Part shown: positions 1 to 10,284 of the stretch, piece after piece
Layout of the letters: every line of letters starts with the position of its first letter
Numbering within the stretch: the first letter of the stretch is position 1
NCBI RefSeq assembly: GCF_040869045.1
Contig: NC_090319.1
Location: forward strand, 358,687,739-358,751,738
Length of the DNA: 64,000 nucleotides
DNA from: Eurosta solidaginis
Taxonomy: Eukaryota > Arthropoda > Insecta > Diptera > Tephritidae
Direction of reading: 5' to 3'
Position numbers and translations under genes: made by a program
Notes under the pieces: generated by a model
Told to the model about the DNA's origin: nothing
The model's input: only the letters and a program-made list of their open reading frames with translations
Databases searched by the model: none

Positions 1-545
1 CTCTTCCGGTAGCAACTGCCTTTCTAATCTTTGGCAATGGTAAAACCTGCCATGGTGAAACGACTCCTTTACTGGTTGATGCCACAGGTTCTGGAGAAGT
101 GTTAGATGTCGGTGAAGTTAGAGTACGTCCAGTATCCGAAGTTGCATTATTTTGCTCGGAAAATGCAGAGTTTTCGGCAATTACGTGCTCATACTTATCA
201 TTTGCAGCAATATAGTCTGCGTCAGTAAAAATATTTCTATCGAATGGGTATATCAGTACATCTGAAACCGTTAACTGCAACCTGGTCAGTCTGAACCTTA
301 TAATACGCTTTGGAAAATAGACCATCTAAATCGAATTGAGTAACTTTTCGTCCATTTTCTCTCATAAAACGCTTTAATTCGTTACTGTAATAAGTCTTGA
401 GTGGGCTCATGTATGCTCTGTCTAGCGATTGCATTTTATGAGTGGAATGCGGAGGCAATGATATCATCACCACTCCGTTTTTACGAGCTAAGTTGATCAC
501 TTCAATATATATTACTGTAGTGTCCATCTAAAATCAACATTATTA
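1..545 (-). pseudogene. pogo/Tigger-like DDE_1 transposase remnant
   Basis: This is the C-terminal half of a DDE_1 (CENP-B/jerky/pogo type) transposase, read on the minus strand. The clearest open stretch (237-527) contains SLPPHSTHKMQSLDRAYMSP followed by a block ending VNGFRCTDIP. These match the region after the second catalytic Asp in pogo-group transposases (…LPPHSTHxxQPLDxxxF…). A LILDGHYS motif carrying a catalytic Asp lies just upstream, around 515-545, but in another frame. A small deletion near 240 shifts the tail, which reads on from FDRNIFTDADYIAAN towards base 1. At least two frameshifts make it non-functional. The element continues beyond the left edge, so its terminal repeats cannot be assigned. 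Confidence 0.75.
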
Positions 546-691
546 GATCTATTTCTTGGTGCTTGAATATTTAAAATAAATCTTAAACAAAAGGCAGCCT
601 TAAATCGTCATTTTTCATTACAAAATCGTCCAAGCGTCATTCTAGTTGAAAATCGTCAAAATGACGATGGCGTCGTCAATCTGTCAACACT
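546..691. other. No recognisable feature
   Basis: This AT-rich spacer lies between the transposase remnant and the SINE fragment. I see no coding or repeat signal I can name. Confidence 0.4.
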
Positions 692-850
692 GGCTCCGGG
701 TGTATTTCTGCCATGAAAAGCTCTCAGTGAAAACTGATCTACCTTGCTGATGCCGTTCGGAGTCGGCATAAAACAAGTAGGAAAAAATTAAAAGGAGCAC
801 GACGCAAATTGCAAGAGAAGCTCGGCCCAAAATCTCTTCGGAGGTTAAGG
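692..850 (+). repeat. 3' body of a tRNA-derived SINE (truncated)
   Basis: It begins with gctccgggtgtatttctg and ends near ctcttcggaggttaag. The same body, in reverse, is found at 39535-39780 and 61027-61271. The internally deleted copies at 27870 and 49283 share the 3' end (gagaagctc…atctcttcgga) and retain a tRNA-like head. The head is missing here, so this copy is 5'-truncated. Confidence 0.6.
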
Positions 851-1941
851 CCGGTTCTTCAGAGCAAGTTTAAACTCCAGTGATGCCAACTGCCACTTTG
901 GCCACTTAATCTAAGTTGAGCAGGAAAATTGTATGTTATCGTTCAAAGTGGCACGGTCATCAGTCAACGTTAACTGAACTTTAAACAACCACTGAAAACC
1001 CCGGGCATAAATCCAATCACAAATTACCTATCGTAGAGTGCAACACTAAAAGCCTAGTGCACAGAGTAACACGTACAACCAAAATGGTTTAGATCTCCTA
1101 CTAGCCCACAAATTCCAACAATCGCCAACTCTAAAACAGTATCAAGTGCGCAAAAAAGTATGCAGCAATTAGAACCACATGGTCATAAGGAATAACCGCC
1201 TATGTAGAAGTATAAGAGTTAGGTTGTTATTCCTTGAGACCTTCCGTTACTAAATTTTGCATACTTTTCTGTGCACTTGATACCATTTTAGAAATTTTTG
1301 GCGGTGAAGTTTTAGCGTTAGCCAAGGTTGGATCTCGGGGGCTGTACTCTACTCAGTATATTTGTGTGTTTTTCTTTCAGGATATTTTTGGACGCGTATT
1401 AGCAGTCGACCCCTGTTCTAGACTTTTACCGTTTCTTGTACAGATTTTTTCATTTCTTGCAATGTGGATAACGCGCTTTATCTACGACGATCAGGACCCG
1501 AATAACGTTTTACGATCCGTTATCGAAACTCATTTTTTAAATCACAATAGCCCATTAGATCCATAATTTATTATGATTTTTGGAAATGGTTTGACAGTTG
1601 CTTAGTTATCGTTCGAGTGAAAATGGTTTTAAGCCAGTGATCGTTAAACGTAATGCAATGTATCAGACGAAAATTTCGTGGAATTAACATATTCGGATTG
1701 AAAATTAACTTCAGTGAAAGAGAATAAACTTAACAAAAAATAAAATTTGTACTCAAAAAGAATTGGAAATTATTAGCCGTGTTTTTTAACACGCGTATAT
1801 CCGTTTAAGCTTAAACTTGATATGGACTGCTAAGCGACAAACTTTAAATGCACCTCTGAAATTGCTGCGCATAAATTTTGTCCTACTAAATTTCAATACG
1901 CATTATACTTAGATGTAACTGAAATATGTGTCTTTGTTTCA
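851..1941. other. Intergenic, mostly unassigned; one dispersed-repeat scrap
   Basis: I see no gene. At 1379-1420 a stretch reading gatatttttggacgcgt…agcagt matches the end of the GGTAATT-family repeat at 19178-19200. At 1770-1805 a ccgtgttttttaacacgcg segment resembles the inner ends of the inverted repeat that follows. A 110-codon open frame at 1234-1566 shows no recognisable protein features and overlaps the repeat scrap. Confidence 0.4.
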
Positions 1942-2445
1942 CCCTCTACACTAATTCTATGTATTCTATGTGTGTCCACAATTCATCGCAACTGATTCAG
2001 CTATATGTTATACCCTATGGCCATCAGAGCATTGTGTCTCCGCTTTTCGGTACACACTGTTGCTGTAGCTAGTTGTTTAACCACAGCCGCTAGATGGGTC
2101 TCCTAAGCAATTTCTAAGTGAGGATAGGCGTTTTTTTCACGCGCAAACGAAACGCATACGCGTGTAAAAAAAAACACGGCTATTGTAACGAATTTTGGCA
2201 ATTTCTGATTATTAACCGTGTTTTTTTTAAAAGCGTAGGTATACGTTTACGTTTGCGCGTAAAAAAACGCTTATCCTCGCTTAGATAATGCTTAGGAGAC
2301 CCATCTAACTAGGTACAGAACAGGGTCTACCTAAAATCGGAGACACAAACCTGTGGTGGCCATAATGTATAACATATAGCAGAATCGGTTGCGATGAGTA
2401 GTGGATACAAACAATTTGAGGTGGAACATAGAATTAGTGTTGAGG
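1942..2445. repeat. Large inverted repeat (foldback of two ~240-bp arms)
   Basis: The left arm (about 1942-2183) and right arm (about 2210-2445) are imperfect reverse complements around a spacer of about 26 bp. Matching landmarks are acactaattctatg with gaattagtgtt at the outer ends, gctatatgttata with tataacatatagc, and tagatgggtctccta with taggagacccatcta. The inner ends read acacggctat and attaaccgtgt. This could be two copies of one MITE inserted head-to-head, or a foldback element. No flanking target duplication was identified. Confidence 0.7.
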
Positions 2446-2621
2446 CGAAGCCACCATCCAGTGAGTATTCTAGCCCCGTAGCATGCTAAATTCTCACGGG
2501 AATGCTCTGAATAATTGTGTGAGACCTGAGCAGAGTTCGTAATATTTTTGTAGACATGGCTTGTGATAGGCTAATGTCGCTGTTGTGTTTCAAAAGACCA
2601 AGCGGCCACATCTATTTTTCA

Positions 2622-5619
2622 AATAGGTAACGGTTCCTGAGCACTCATCTCAGATCGCTATTTAAAATGAACGATATCGGACTATAACCACGCCCACTTT
2701 TTCGATATCGAAAATTTCGAAAAACCGAAAAAGTGCTATAATTCATTACAAAAGACAGATAAAGCGACGAAACTTGGTAGATGAGTTGAACTTATGACGC
2801 AGAATAGAAAATTAATAAAATTTTGGACAATGGGCGTGGCACCGCTCACTTTTAAAAGAAGGTAATTTAAAACTTTTGCAAGCTGTAATTTGGCAGTCGT
2901 TGAAGATATCATGATGAAATTTGGCAGGAACGTTACTCCTATTACTATATGTACGCTTAATAAAAATTAGCAAAATCGGAGAAGGACCACGCCCACTTTA
3001 AAAAAAAAATTTTTTTAAAGTAAAATTTTAACAAAAAATTTAATATCTTTACAGTATATAAGTAAATTATGTCAACATTCAACTCCAGTAATGATGTGGT
3101 GCAACAAAATACAAAAATTAAAGAAAATTTCAAAATGGGCGTGGCTTCGCCCTTTTTCATTTAATTTGTCTAGGATACTATTAACACCATAAGTCGAACA
3201 AAAATTAACCAATCCTTTTGAAATTTGGTAGGGGCATAGATTTTATGACGTTAACTGTTTTCTGTGACAACGGAATCGGTTGATGCCACGCCCAGTTTTT
3301 ATACACATTCGTCCGTCTGTCCTTCCGCATGGCCGTTAACACGACAACTTGAGCAAAAATCGACATATCTTTAATGAACTTAGTTCACGTGCTTACATGA
3401 ACTCACTTTATCTTGGTATGAAAAATGAACGAAATCCGACTATGACCACGCCCACTTTTTCGATATCGAAAATTACGAAAAATGAAAAAAATGCCATAAT
3501 TCTGTACCAAATACGAAAAAAGGGATGAAACATGGTAATTGGATTGGTTTATTGACGCGAAATATAACTTTAGAAAAAACTTTATAAAATGGTTGTGACA
3601 CCTACCATATTAAGTAGAAGAAAATGAAAAAGTTCTGCAGGGCGAAATAAAAAACCCTTAAAATCTTGGCAGGTATTACATATATAAATAAATTAGCGGT
3701 ATCCAACAGATAATGTCCTGGTCCACATTTTGGTCGATATCTGAAAAACGCCTTCACATATACAGCTACCAACACTCCCTTTTAAAACTCTCATTAATGC
3801 CTTTAATTTGATACCCATATCGTACAAACTCATTCTAGAGTCACCCCTGGTCCACCTTTATGGCGATATCTCGAAAAGGCGTCCACCTATAGAACTAATC
3901 CCCACGCCCTTTTAAAATACTCATTAACACCTTTCATTTGATACCCATATCGTACAAACATATTCTAAAGTCACCCCTGGTCCACCTTTATGGCGATATC
4001 TCGAAAAGGCGAACACCTACAGAACGAAGGCCCACTCCCTTTTAAAAATACTCATTAACACCTTTCATTTGATACCCATATCGCACAAACAAAGTCTAGA
4101 GTCACCCCTGGTCCACCTTTATTGCGATACCTCGAAAAGGCGTTCACCTATAGAACTAAGGCCTTTTAAAATACTCATTAACTCCTTTCGTTTGATACCC
4201 ATATTGCACAAACAAATTCTAGGGTCACCCCTGCTCCACCTTTATGGCGATATCTCGAAACGGCGTCCACCTATGGAACTAAGGATTACTCCCTTTTAAA
4301 ATACTCATTAACACCTTTCTTTTGATACCCATATTGTACAAACAAGTTCTAGGGTCACCCCTGGTCCACCTTTATGGCGATATCTCGAAAATGCGACCAC
4401 CTATACAACAACCACCACTCCATTTTAAAACCCTCATTAATACCTTTAATTTGATACCCATATCGTACAAACACATTCTAGAGTCACCCCTGGCCCACCT
4501 TTGTGGCGATATTTCGAAACGGTGTCCACCTATAGAACTAAGGCCCACTCCCTTTTAAAATACTCATTAACACCTTTCGTTTGATGCCCATATTGTACAA
4601 ACAAATTCTAGGGTCACCCCTGGTCCACCTTTATGGCGATATCTCGAAACGGCGTCCACCTATGGAACTAAGGATTATTCCCTTTTAAAATACTCATTAA
4701 CACCTTTCTTTTGATACCCATATTGTACAAACAAATTCTAGGGTCACCCCTGGTATATCTCGAAACGGCGTCCACCTATGGAACTAAGGATTACTCCCTT
4801 TTAAAATACTCATTAACACCTTTCATTTGATACCCATATCGTACAAACGCATTCTAGAGTCAACCCTGGTCCACCTTTATGGCGATATTTCGAAACGGCG
4901 ACCACCTATACAACAGCCACCACTCCCTTTTAAAACCCTCATTAATACCTTTAATTTGATACCCATATCGTACAAACACATTCTAGAGTCAACCCTGGTC
5001 CACCTTTATGGCGATATTTCGAAACGGCGTCCACCTATAGAACTAAGGCCCACTCCCTTCTAAAATACTCATTAACTCCTTTCGTTTGATACCCATATCG
5101 TACAAACACATTCTAGAGTCACCCCTGGTCCACCTTTGTGGCGATATTTCGAAACGGCGTCCACCTATAGAACTAAGGCCCACTCCCTTTTAAAATACTC
5201 ATTAACACCTTTCGTTTGATGCCCATATTGTACAAACAAATTCTAGGGTCACCCCTGGTCCACCTTTATGGCGATATCTCGAAACGGCGTCCACCTATGG
5301 AACTAAGGATTACTCCCTTTTAAAATACTCATTAACACCTTTCATTTGATACGCATATCGTACAAACGCATTCTAGAGTCAACCCTGATCCACCTTTATG
5401 GCTATATCCCTAAATGGCGTCCACCTATAGAACTATGGCCCACTCCCTCATAAAATACTCTTTAATGCCTTTCATTTGATACGCATGTCATACAAACACA
5501 TTCCAGGGTTTCCCTCGGTTCATTTTCCTACATGGTTATTTTCCCTTATGTTGTCACCATAGCTCTCAACTGAGTATGTAATGTTCGGTTACACCCGAAC
5601 TTAACCTTCCTTACTTGTT
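2622..5619 (+). repeat. Dispersed repeat family A (hairpin-ended, gggcgtgg-rich), long copy
   Basis: This is the longest copy of the family that dominates the window. Its hallmarks are repeated ccacgcccac/gggcgtgg boxes next to tttttcgatatcgaaaa palindromes, a tccgtccgtccgt-type run, and the internal satellite annotated separately. The end is a 6-bp-stem hairpin gttcggttacacccgaac followed by ccttccttacttg. The hairpin recurs near 27715, 28998, 35155, 36648, 49130, 50455, 56647 and 58136. No protein is encoded. A 3' hairpin close to the end recalls Helitrons, but a canonical CTRR terminus is not evident, so the class is left open. Confidence 0.7.
3721..5530 (+). repeat. ~129-bp tandem satellite, about 14 monomers
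   Basis: Each monomer carries catttgatacccatatcgta, a segment like agagtcacccctggtccacc, and gcgatatctcgaaa. Successive copies of the 'cctttcatttgatacc' landmark start about 119-131 bases apart (near 3791, 3922, 4050, 4176, 4303, 4432, 4563, 4690, 4809, 4940, 5069, 5198, 5329, 5459). Open frames of 76-78 codons inside are translations of the monomer, not genes. Single inverted monomers occur at about 36730-36850 and 58220-58340, inside other family A copies, so the array appears to be a local expansion of an element-internal unit. Confidence 0.85.
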
Positions 5620-5627
5620 TTTTTTTT

Positions 5628-6151
5628 TAACGTTTTACAAGACGGTGCATCGCTTAATTTTTTATCGAAAATTATCAAAGGTGGTATCAAAAGACGCGTA
5701 TACCTCCGTTTTAAGAATCCGAAAGCGGAAATCAAAAATTTTATTTCTGTCGAAAGTTATTTACAAAAACCCGTAAAATGACCCCTAGAGGGTCCGAAAT
5801 ATGGGGCCCGATCCATAGTTTTTTTTGCATAGAACACCTTTCTGCGTTTTCGGCTTTCGGCCGCGCTTATAAAAAATTACCCTGGGTGGGTCCAACACCG
5901 GTTTGGGGATCAAAACTAAATGCGCGCAGACCACCTTTCTGCATTAGTATGTGTGTGTGTATAACAAATCAGCCAAAAAACAACAACCACATGAAAATTT
6001 CAACCGATTTTTTGCTTATATCTTTTGATAGAAACAAAAATTTAAATTTTCGCTTTCGGATTCTAAAAACGGAGGTCGAGAAGCGTCTTTTGATACCACC
6101 TTTGATAATTTTCGATAAAAATTAGGTGGTTCACCGTCTTGTAAAACGTTA
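5628..6151. repeat. Inverted-repeat (foldback) element, ~0.52 kb
   Basis: Arms at about 5628-5750 and 6030-6151 are near-perfect reverse complements. The outer ends are taacgttttacaagacggtg and its complement, and both arms share an aaaattatcaaaggtggt-type stretch followed by the 'aatccgaaagcg' motif. The centre carries a ggccgcgcttataaaaaatt segment typical of the GGTAATT-type repeats elsewhere in the window. No protein is supported. Confidence 0.65.
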
Positions 6152-7591
6152 CCTTCAAATAGCAGGTTCATGGTATAAATATTACAAGGTAAAACCGGTG
6201 AGAGCCGAAATGGCATTTAAAAAAATTTTTTAATTCTCACTGCTCTCACATTTTTATTTTTTTATTTTGGTTTTGTTTTCATAACAGAAATATAACAAAC
6301 TGTAATATATTTGGTAATTCTATACGACAGCATGACACTTTTAATACATGTCCAAAAATATCTAGGGGTATCAAAAGTCGTGTTTTGGATCCAGGATTGC
6401 GAATCCGAAAGCGAAGGTTTTTGGCTTTGTCAAGAGATATTTGCAAAAGAATTTTTGAAAATGTTCATGTGGTTGTTGTAATGTTGATGATTTTGTTGTA
6501 CCCACAAAAAAATTGTGAACATAAGTGTTTTGTGCGGATATAGTTTTGGTATCCAAACCGTTGTTGGAGCCACCCAAGGTAATTTATTATAAGCGCGGCC
6601 AAAGGCCGCCAATGTAGAAAGGTGTTCTGCGCGAAAATACTATGGATCCCACCTTCGGTTTCAGAGCACTCCAGGATAATTTTTCGGTTTTTGGTTTTTT
6701 TTTTTTTTTTGAACAATCTGAAATTTTTATTTTCCGCCTTCGGATTATTGTTGTCGAGGTCAATACGAGTCTTTTGACATCTCTCTCTAACATTAATATT
6801 ATATTTTCCATGGTAGAAATAACTTTTTTTTGATGGGAAAGAAATCTCAACGGTCAACCGTGGTTTCCCGCAAAAAGAAGCATCAGGCCACGATCCTCTT
6901 CTGAGGAATTTTCTTCAACAAATTGTTGTGCCAAGGTGTACGTAAGAGATACATATGTATGTACCTACTAATAATAACAATTTGGTGTGATATATATCCG
7001 AGCAGATTAATGTCTAGCTTTCCATCCAATTTAAAGGCTACGTATCGTGTATTCATTTTTCTACGACCTGGCTCACCTAAATACATGTTTTATGCCGACC
7101 CAAAACTTTATCTGCTAAGGCAGACGAACTTTTGGTGTCAAGGTAATGCCGAGGGACCAATTTTCTTAAATATTTGTGAAAAATGTCATACCAACAATTT
7201 TTTTTATGTTTTCTTTGGTTTGGCATTTCCTCAAATTTTAAGAGAGCGATTTTAAAATTTTTTTAAAAATCAAAAAACCATTATGGCCGCCAAGAAGAGT
7301 AAATGGTTTTACCTGGTAATATTTATACCATGAGCAGGTTTATTAAAGGCAGTGTTACCACACTTTAGACAAGAACAACAAATTATCTGGTTCACAAATT
7401 GAACCAGACCTCTATCTGGCTCAAATCGTTGTTGTTGCATTTACACGCAAAATGTTTTATCTGGCTCAGGATCTTTGCGATCGGATGATGGCTTATGACA
7501 CGCACAAACATTTATTGGCAGAACCAGGGCTCCCCTGAGTATGTTTGCTACAATAAATCTTTTGCAGAAAACGCATGAGCTTTGTCAAGAG
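6152..7591. repeat. Segment bounded by ~27-bp inverted repeats, with an embedded GGTAATT-family copy
   Basis: A catggtataaatattac motif near 6176 is repeated as its reverse complement near 7314 and continues on both sides into ggtaaaacc. The roughly 1.1-kb interval may therefore be one element. Inside it, 6313-6790 is a copy of the repeat family whose complete, transposase-bearing member is at 16035-18592. It starts with the same 23-bp terminus and shares the 'ggatcc…aatccgaaagcg', 'gtggttgttgtaat' and 'ctatggatccca' blocks, but its right terminus is missing. Bases 7350-7591 show nothing recognisable. Open frames here shift between copies and are not genes. Confidence 0.5.
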
Positions 7592-7810
7592 CATTGTGAA
7601 TGATAACAAAGTGTGGTATCTTCTGCATAGACGTCAAAATTCCAAAGTGATTGGATCACCTGTTTTGTAATTGACTATCGCTGTCTCATTCTGTATCTCT
7701 TTCTATCACCCGCTGAAGATAAGCGCCGCCATATTGAACACTCTGTCAAAACGCTAAAAAGTAGCCATATTGAACATCCTATCAGGCAGTTGACAGATAA
7801 GATATCACAC

Positions 7811-8546
7811 TAACAGCCTGATTCTAATGTGGTAACAACTTTCTTCACCACGGCAACTTTCTTCACCACGGCAAATTTCTTCATGTGGTAACTTTTGTAC
7901 CCTTTTGGTATTCTGCCCACGAAAGTAGCCGGATAATTGTTTACCCACTAAAATAGGTGGTAACATCGATGTAACCACACAATACTGAAAAATAAAGAAT
8001 TGTGAGCGGAAATAAGTAAACATAATAGTAAAAATGTGTTGCCTATTCCTATACATATTTGTTTCCATGTACTTGCACAGTATATATTACAATATAGCTA
8101 TGTAAAAACGTATGCATGTATGCACATATGTATATACACATCGTCCTGTTTATTCGTTAACATCGTATCTACGCGTGACACATTTTCGGTAAAGCCATGG
8201 CGGAACCATACACGGTGGCAGCATGGTGACATACCTACAAACATAAATAAAAATTCCATGTACTTCGTTTTTGTAAATTCGATGGACAAATGTCAAAATC
8301 GTACTGCGCTGGAAGTTGATGTATCAAATTAAATAAAAAAAGTTTATATTCAGCTGTCCCATGCTGCCACCTTGTATCGTTCCGCCATGGGTAAAGCGAA
8401 GAAAACAAACTTTTAAATTTCACCACAGACACTGGTGAGTTTTTCGGTGATGACAGCGTTGCCACTTTGGCCAGAATCGCGAATCAAACCACTGGTAACA
8501 ATTTTCGGTAACATAATGTTCTGGGTACTAAGAATCGGGCCGTTAG
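7811..8546. mobile_element. Non-autonomous element inserted in the 7592 MITE
   Basis: Its ends are short inverted repeats of about 15 bp: taacagcctgattct on the left, and the complement of agaatcgggccgtta on the right. Just inside the left end a unit caactttcttcaccacgg is tandemly repeated, imperfectly, about three times. It carries no coding potential and hosts the CATGGCGG MITE. The target duplication is not clear. Confidence 0.5.
8196..8389. mobile_element. CATGGCGG hAT-type MITE, copy 1
   Basis: Terminal inverted repeats start catggcggaac and end gttccgccatg, with roughly 30 matching bases. The element is flanked by a perfect 8-bp target duplication ggtaaagc (8188-8195 and 8390-8397). 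An 8-bp duplication with short terminal repeats fits hAT-mobilised MITEs. Related copies lie at 13711-13846 and 19812-19994. Confidence 0.85.
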
Positions 8547-8585
8547 TCATCATTCACAATGGTCAAGAGATGTATACTTCTTCAA

Positions 8586-8801
8586 GGCATGCTTAACGAA
8601 CGAAACGATATCATTTCGTTACGATAATCAACGCTAATAAACGAAACGAAGTCATTTCGTTTCGTTTATTAACGTTAAGAACGTCAAATTAACGTTAATT
8701 TGACGATCTTAACGTTAATAAACGAAACGAAGTGACTTCGTTTCGTTTATTAACGTTGATTATCGTAACGAAATGATATCGTTTCGTTCGTTAAGCATGC
8801 C
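8586..8801. repeat. 216-bp loopless palindrome built of smaller palindromes
   Basis: The sequence is almost perfectly self-complementary about a centre between 8693 and 8694, within attaacgttaat. Outer ends are ggcatgcttaacgaacg and its complement. Each half contains its own inverted repeat (ataaacgaaacgaagt … tttcgtttcgtttat). The only mismatches I saw are scattered single bases. It has no loop, so it could extrude as a cruciform or fold into long hairpin RNA. Confidence 0.85.
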
Positions 8802-8826
8802 TGACTTCTTCACAAACTAAAGCCCC

Positions 8827-9170
8827 CATTACTGATACTTAGCATAGACTTGACTTGACTTGGCGTAAACTTGGCAACTTAGCCACGATTATGCTCCACT
8901 TGGCGCATAAAATCTGGCATCATGATCAGCGTTGAAATTTATTTTTAAATAAATGTCAATTTGAATGACAAAATGTCAAAATGAAATGGAAACAAACAAA
9001 TGGCATCTCAAAATGTAAACGTCACTTAGAACTTACATAGAAAATCAAAATTCAACAGACTTCTAAGTCAAGTTAACTTTTGAGTAATCAGTAACATGCA
9101 ATGTTCATTTAACAGAACTGTAAGTGACAGTTCGCAAGCCAAGTCAAGTCTATGCTAAGTATCAGTAATG
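8827..9170. mobile_element. MITE with ~30-bp terminal inverted repeats
   Basis: The left end cattactgatacttagcata is matched by the complement of tatgctaagtatcagtaatg on the right; the match continues through gacttgacttgg. It is 344 bp long, with no coding capacity. It sits 25 bp beyond the 216-bp palindrome. No convincing target duplication was found. Confidence 0.75.
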
Positions 9171-10284
9171 GAGCCTTAAGGCTACGTTAATGATCGAGCG
9201 TAATCGCTATTAGCGATAAATTATATTAGTGCATATGGAGGTGTTTATGACAAAAACGATTATTTCATACTCGTTTTTGTTCGATATCGAATTACGGAAA
9301 GCCACCCCTGGATCGAGTGACTGTCAAACGCGTATTTCCACCTTAAAAGGCGGTATCCAAATCACAAGAAAACGCGCCAAAATTTTTTTAATTTTCTCCT
9401 TGTATCTAATTATTCATTTTATTTATAAATTGCTTTCGTTATTGATATTAGAGAAAAAAATGCTTTCGAGATAAGTGCTACAACTTTAAATTTAAGACTG
9501 AAAGTATTTCTTGACCATTTCCCTGAAAAATACTCAATGAATGTACCTTTCAATTGATGAATGCAGACCGCATTTTGAACGAAATTTTGTAAGGATGTGA
9601 ATATTTATAGGGGAAAGTACATATTTTCAAATAAAGCGACTTTAACTTTAGCATACAAGGGGAATATAAGAAAAATTCTTGGGTTTTCTTATGCGATTGT
9701 CACACGATGAGGCACTGCTGTCAATATGGAATAACGATCTATGTTGATGGATTTCAAAGTTTCTAGATATTTTGCGATCCGGACCACGATCAATCAGTTT
9801 TCATACTAAACGCTCATGTTGAATGTTTAATATCGTCAGATTAAATAAAATAAGCGTTATATAAGGGACATTTTTTTTACTGGGGAGGAGACGCACACAT
9901 TTATCGCTCTCACATTGCAAAAAAATGTAAACATGTGCGATTGCCTTCCGGTGGTTTGGTTTGGGAAACCTGTTGAATGCCGGCCAAATGAAAATTTATT
10001 TAAAATAAATATATAAGTGCACATATTGTACCAAAAATATGATTAATTATTCATAGGCCAGTATAAACGTAAATGTGGCACTTGCACTATATCTTATTAT
10101 TTTTGTTTCATATCACTTAATATTATTATATTTGGTTATATTGAATTTTATCATCACCTATTTATAAGTCTAAGGCCAAGAAGATACAGCAATACTTTAA
10201 AATAAAATTCAATGAACAGTAAATATCACTTGACGTCACAAATTAAATCACTGCATAGTGTAATATATATGTATGTCAACTAAA
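9171..10284. other. Unassigned AT-rich intergenic DNA
   Basis: I found no conserved protein, RNA or repeat boundary. An open frame at 9229-9474 encodes a basic, low-complexity peptide that I do not recognise. Confidence 0.35.

Larger units (their letters stand above)
7592..8562 (+). mobile_element. MITE (238-bp type) split by a later insertion
   Basis: The left part (7592-7810) matches the unbroken copy at 20524-20761. The missing right terminus (ttagtcatcattcacaatg) is found at about 8544-8562. The terminal inverted repeat begins cattgtgaatgat. A second element of about 735 bp lies between the halves (7811-8546), and it in turn contains a third at 8196-8389, giving three levels of nesting. 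Confidence 0.7.

Noticed and set aside
1234..1566. 110-codon open frame on the plus strand
   Set aside because: It has no recognisable domain and overlaps a dispersed-repeat scrap; hydrophobic content reflects T-rich DNA.
4069..5063. Series of similar 76-78-codon frames (…HLYGDISKRRPPI…)
   Set aside because: They are translations of the 129-bp satellite monomer, which happens to be open in one frame; not a repeat protein gene.
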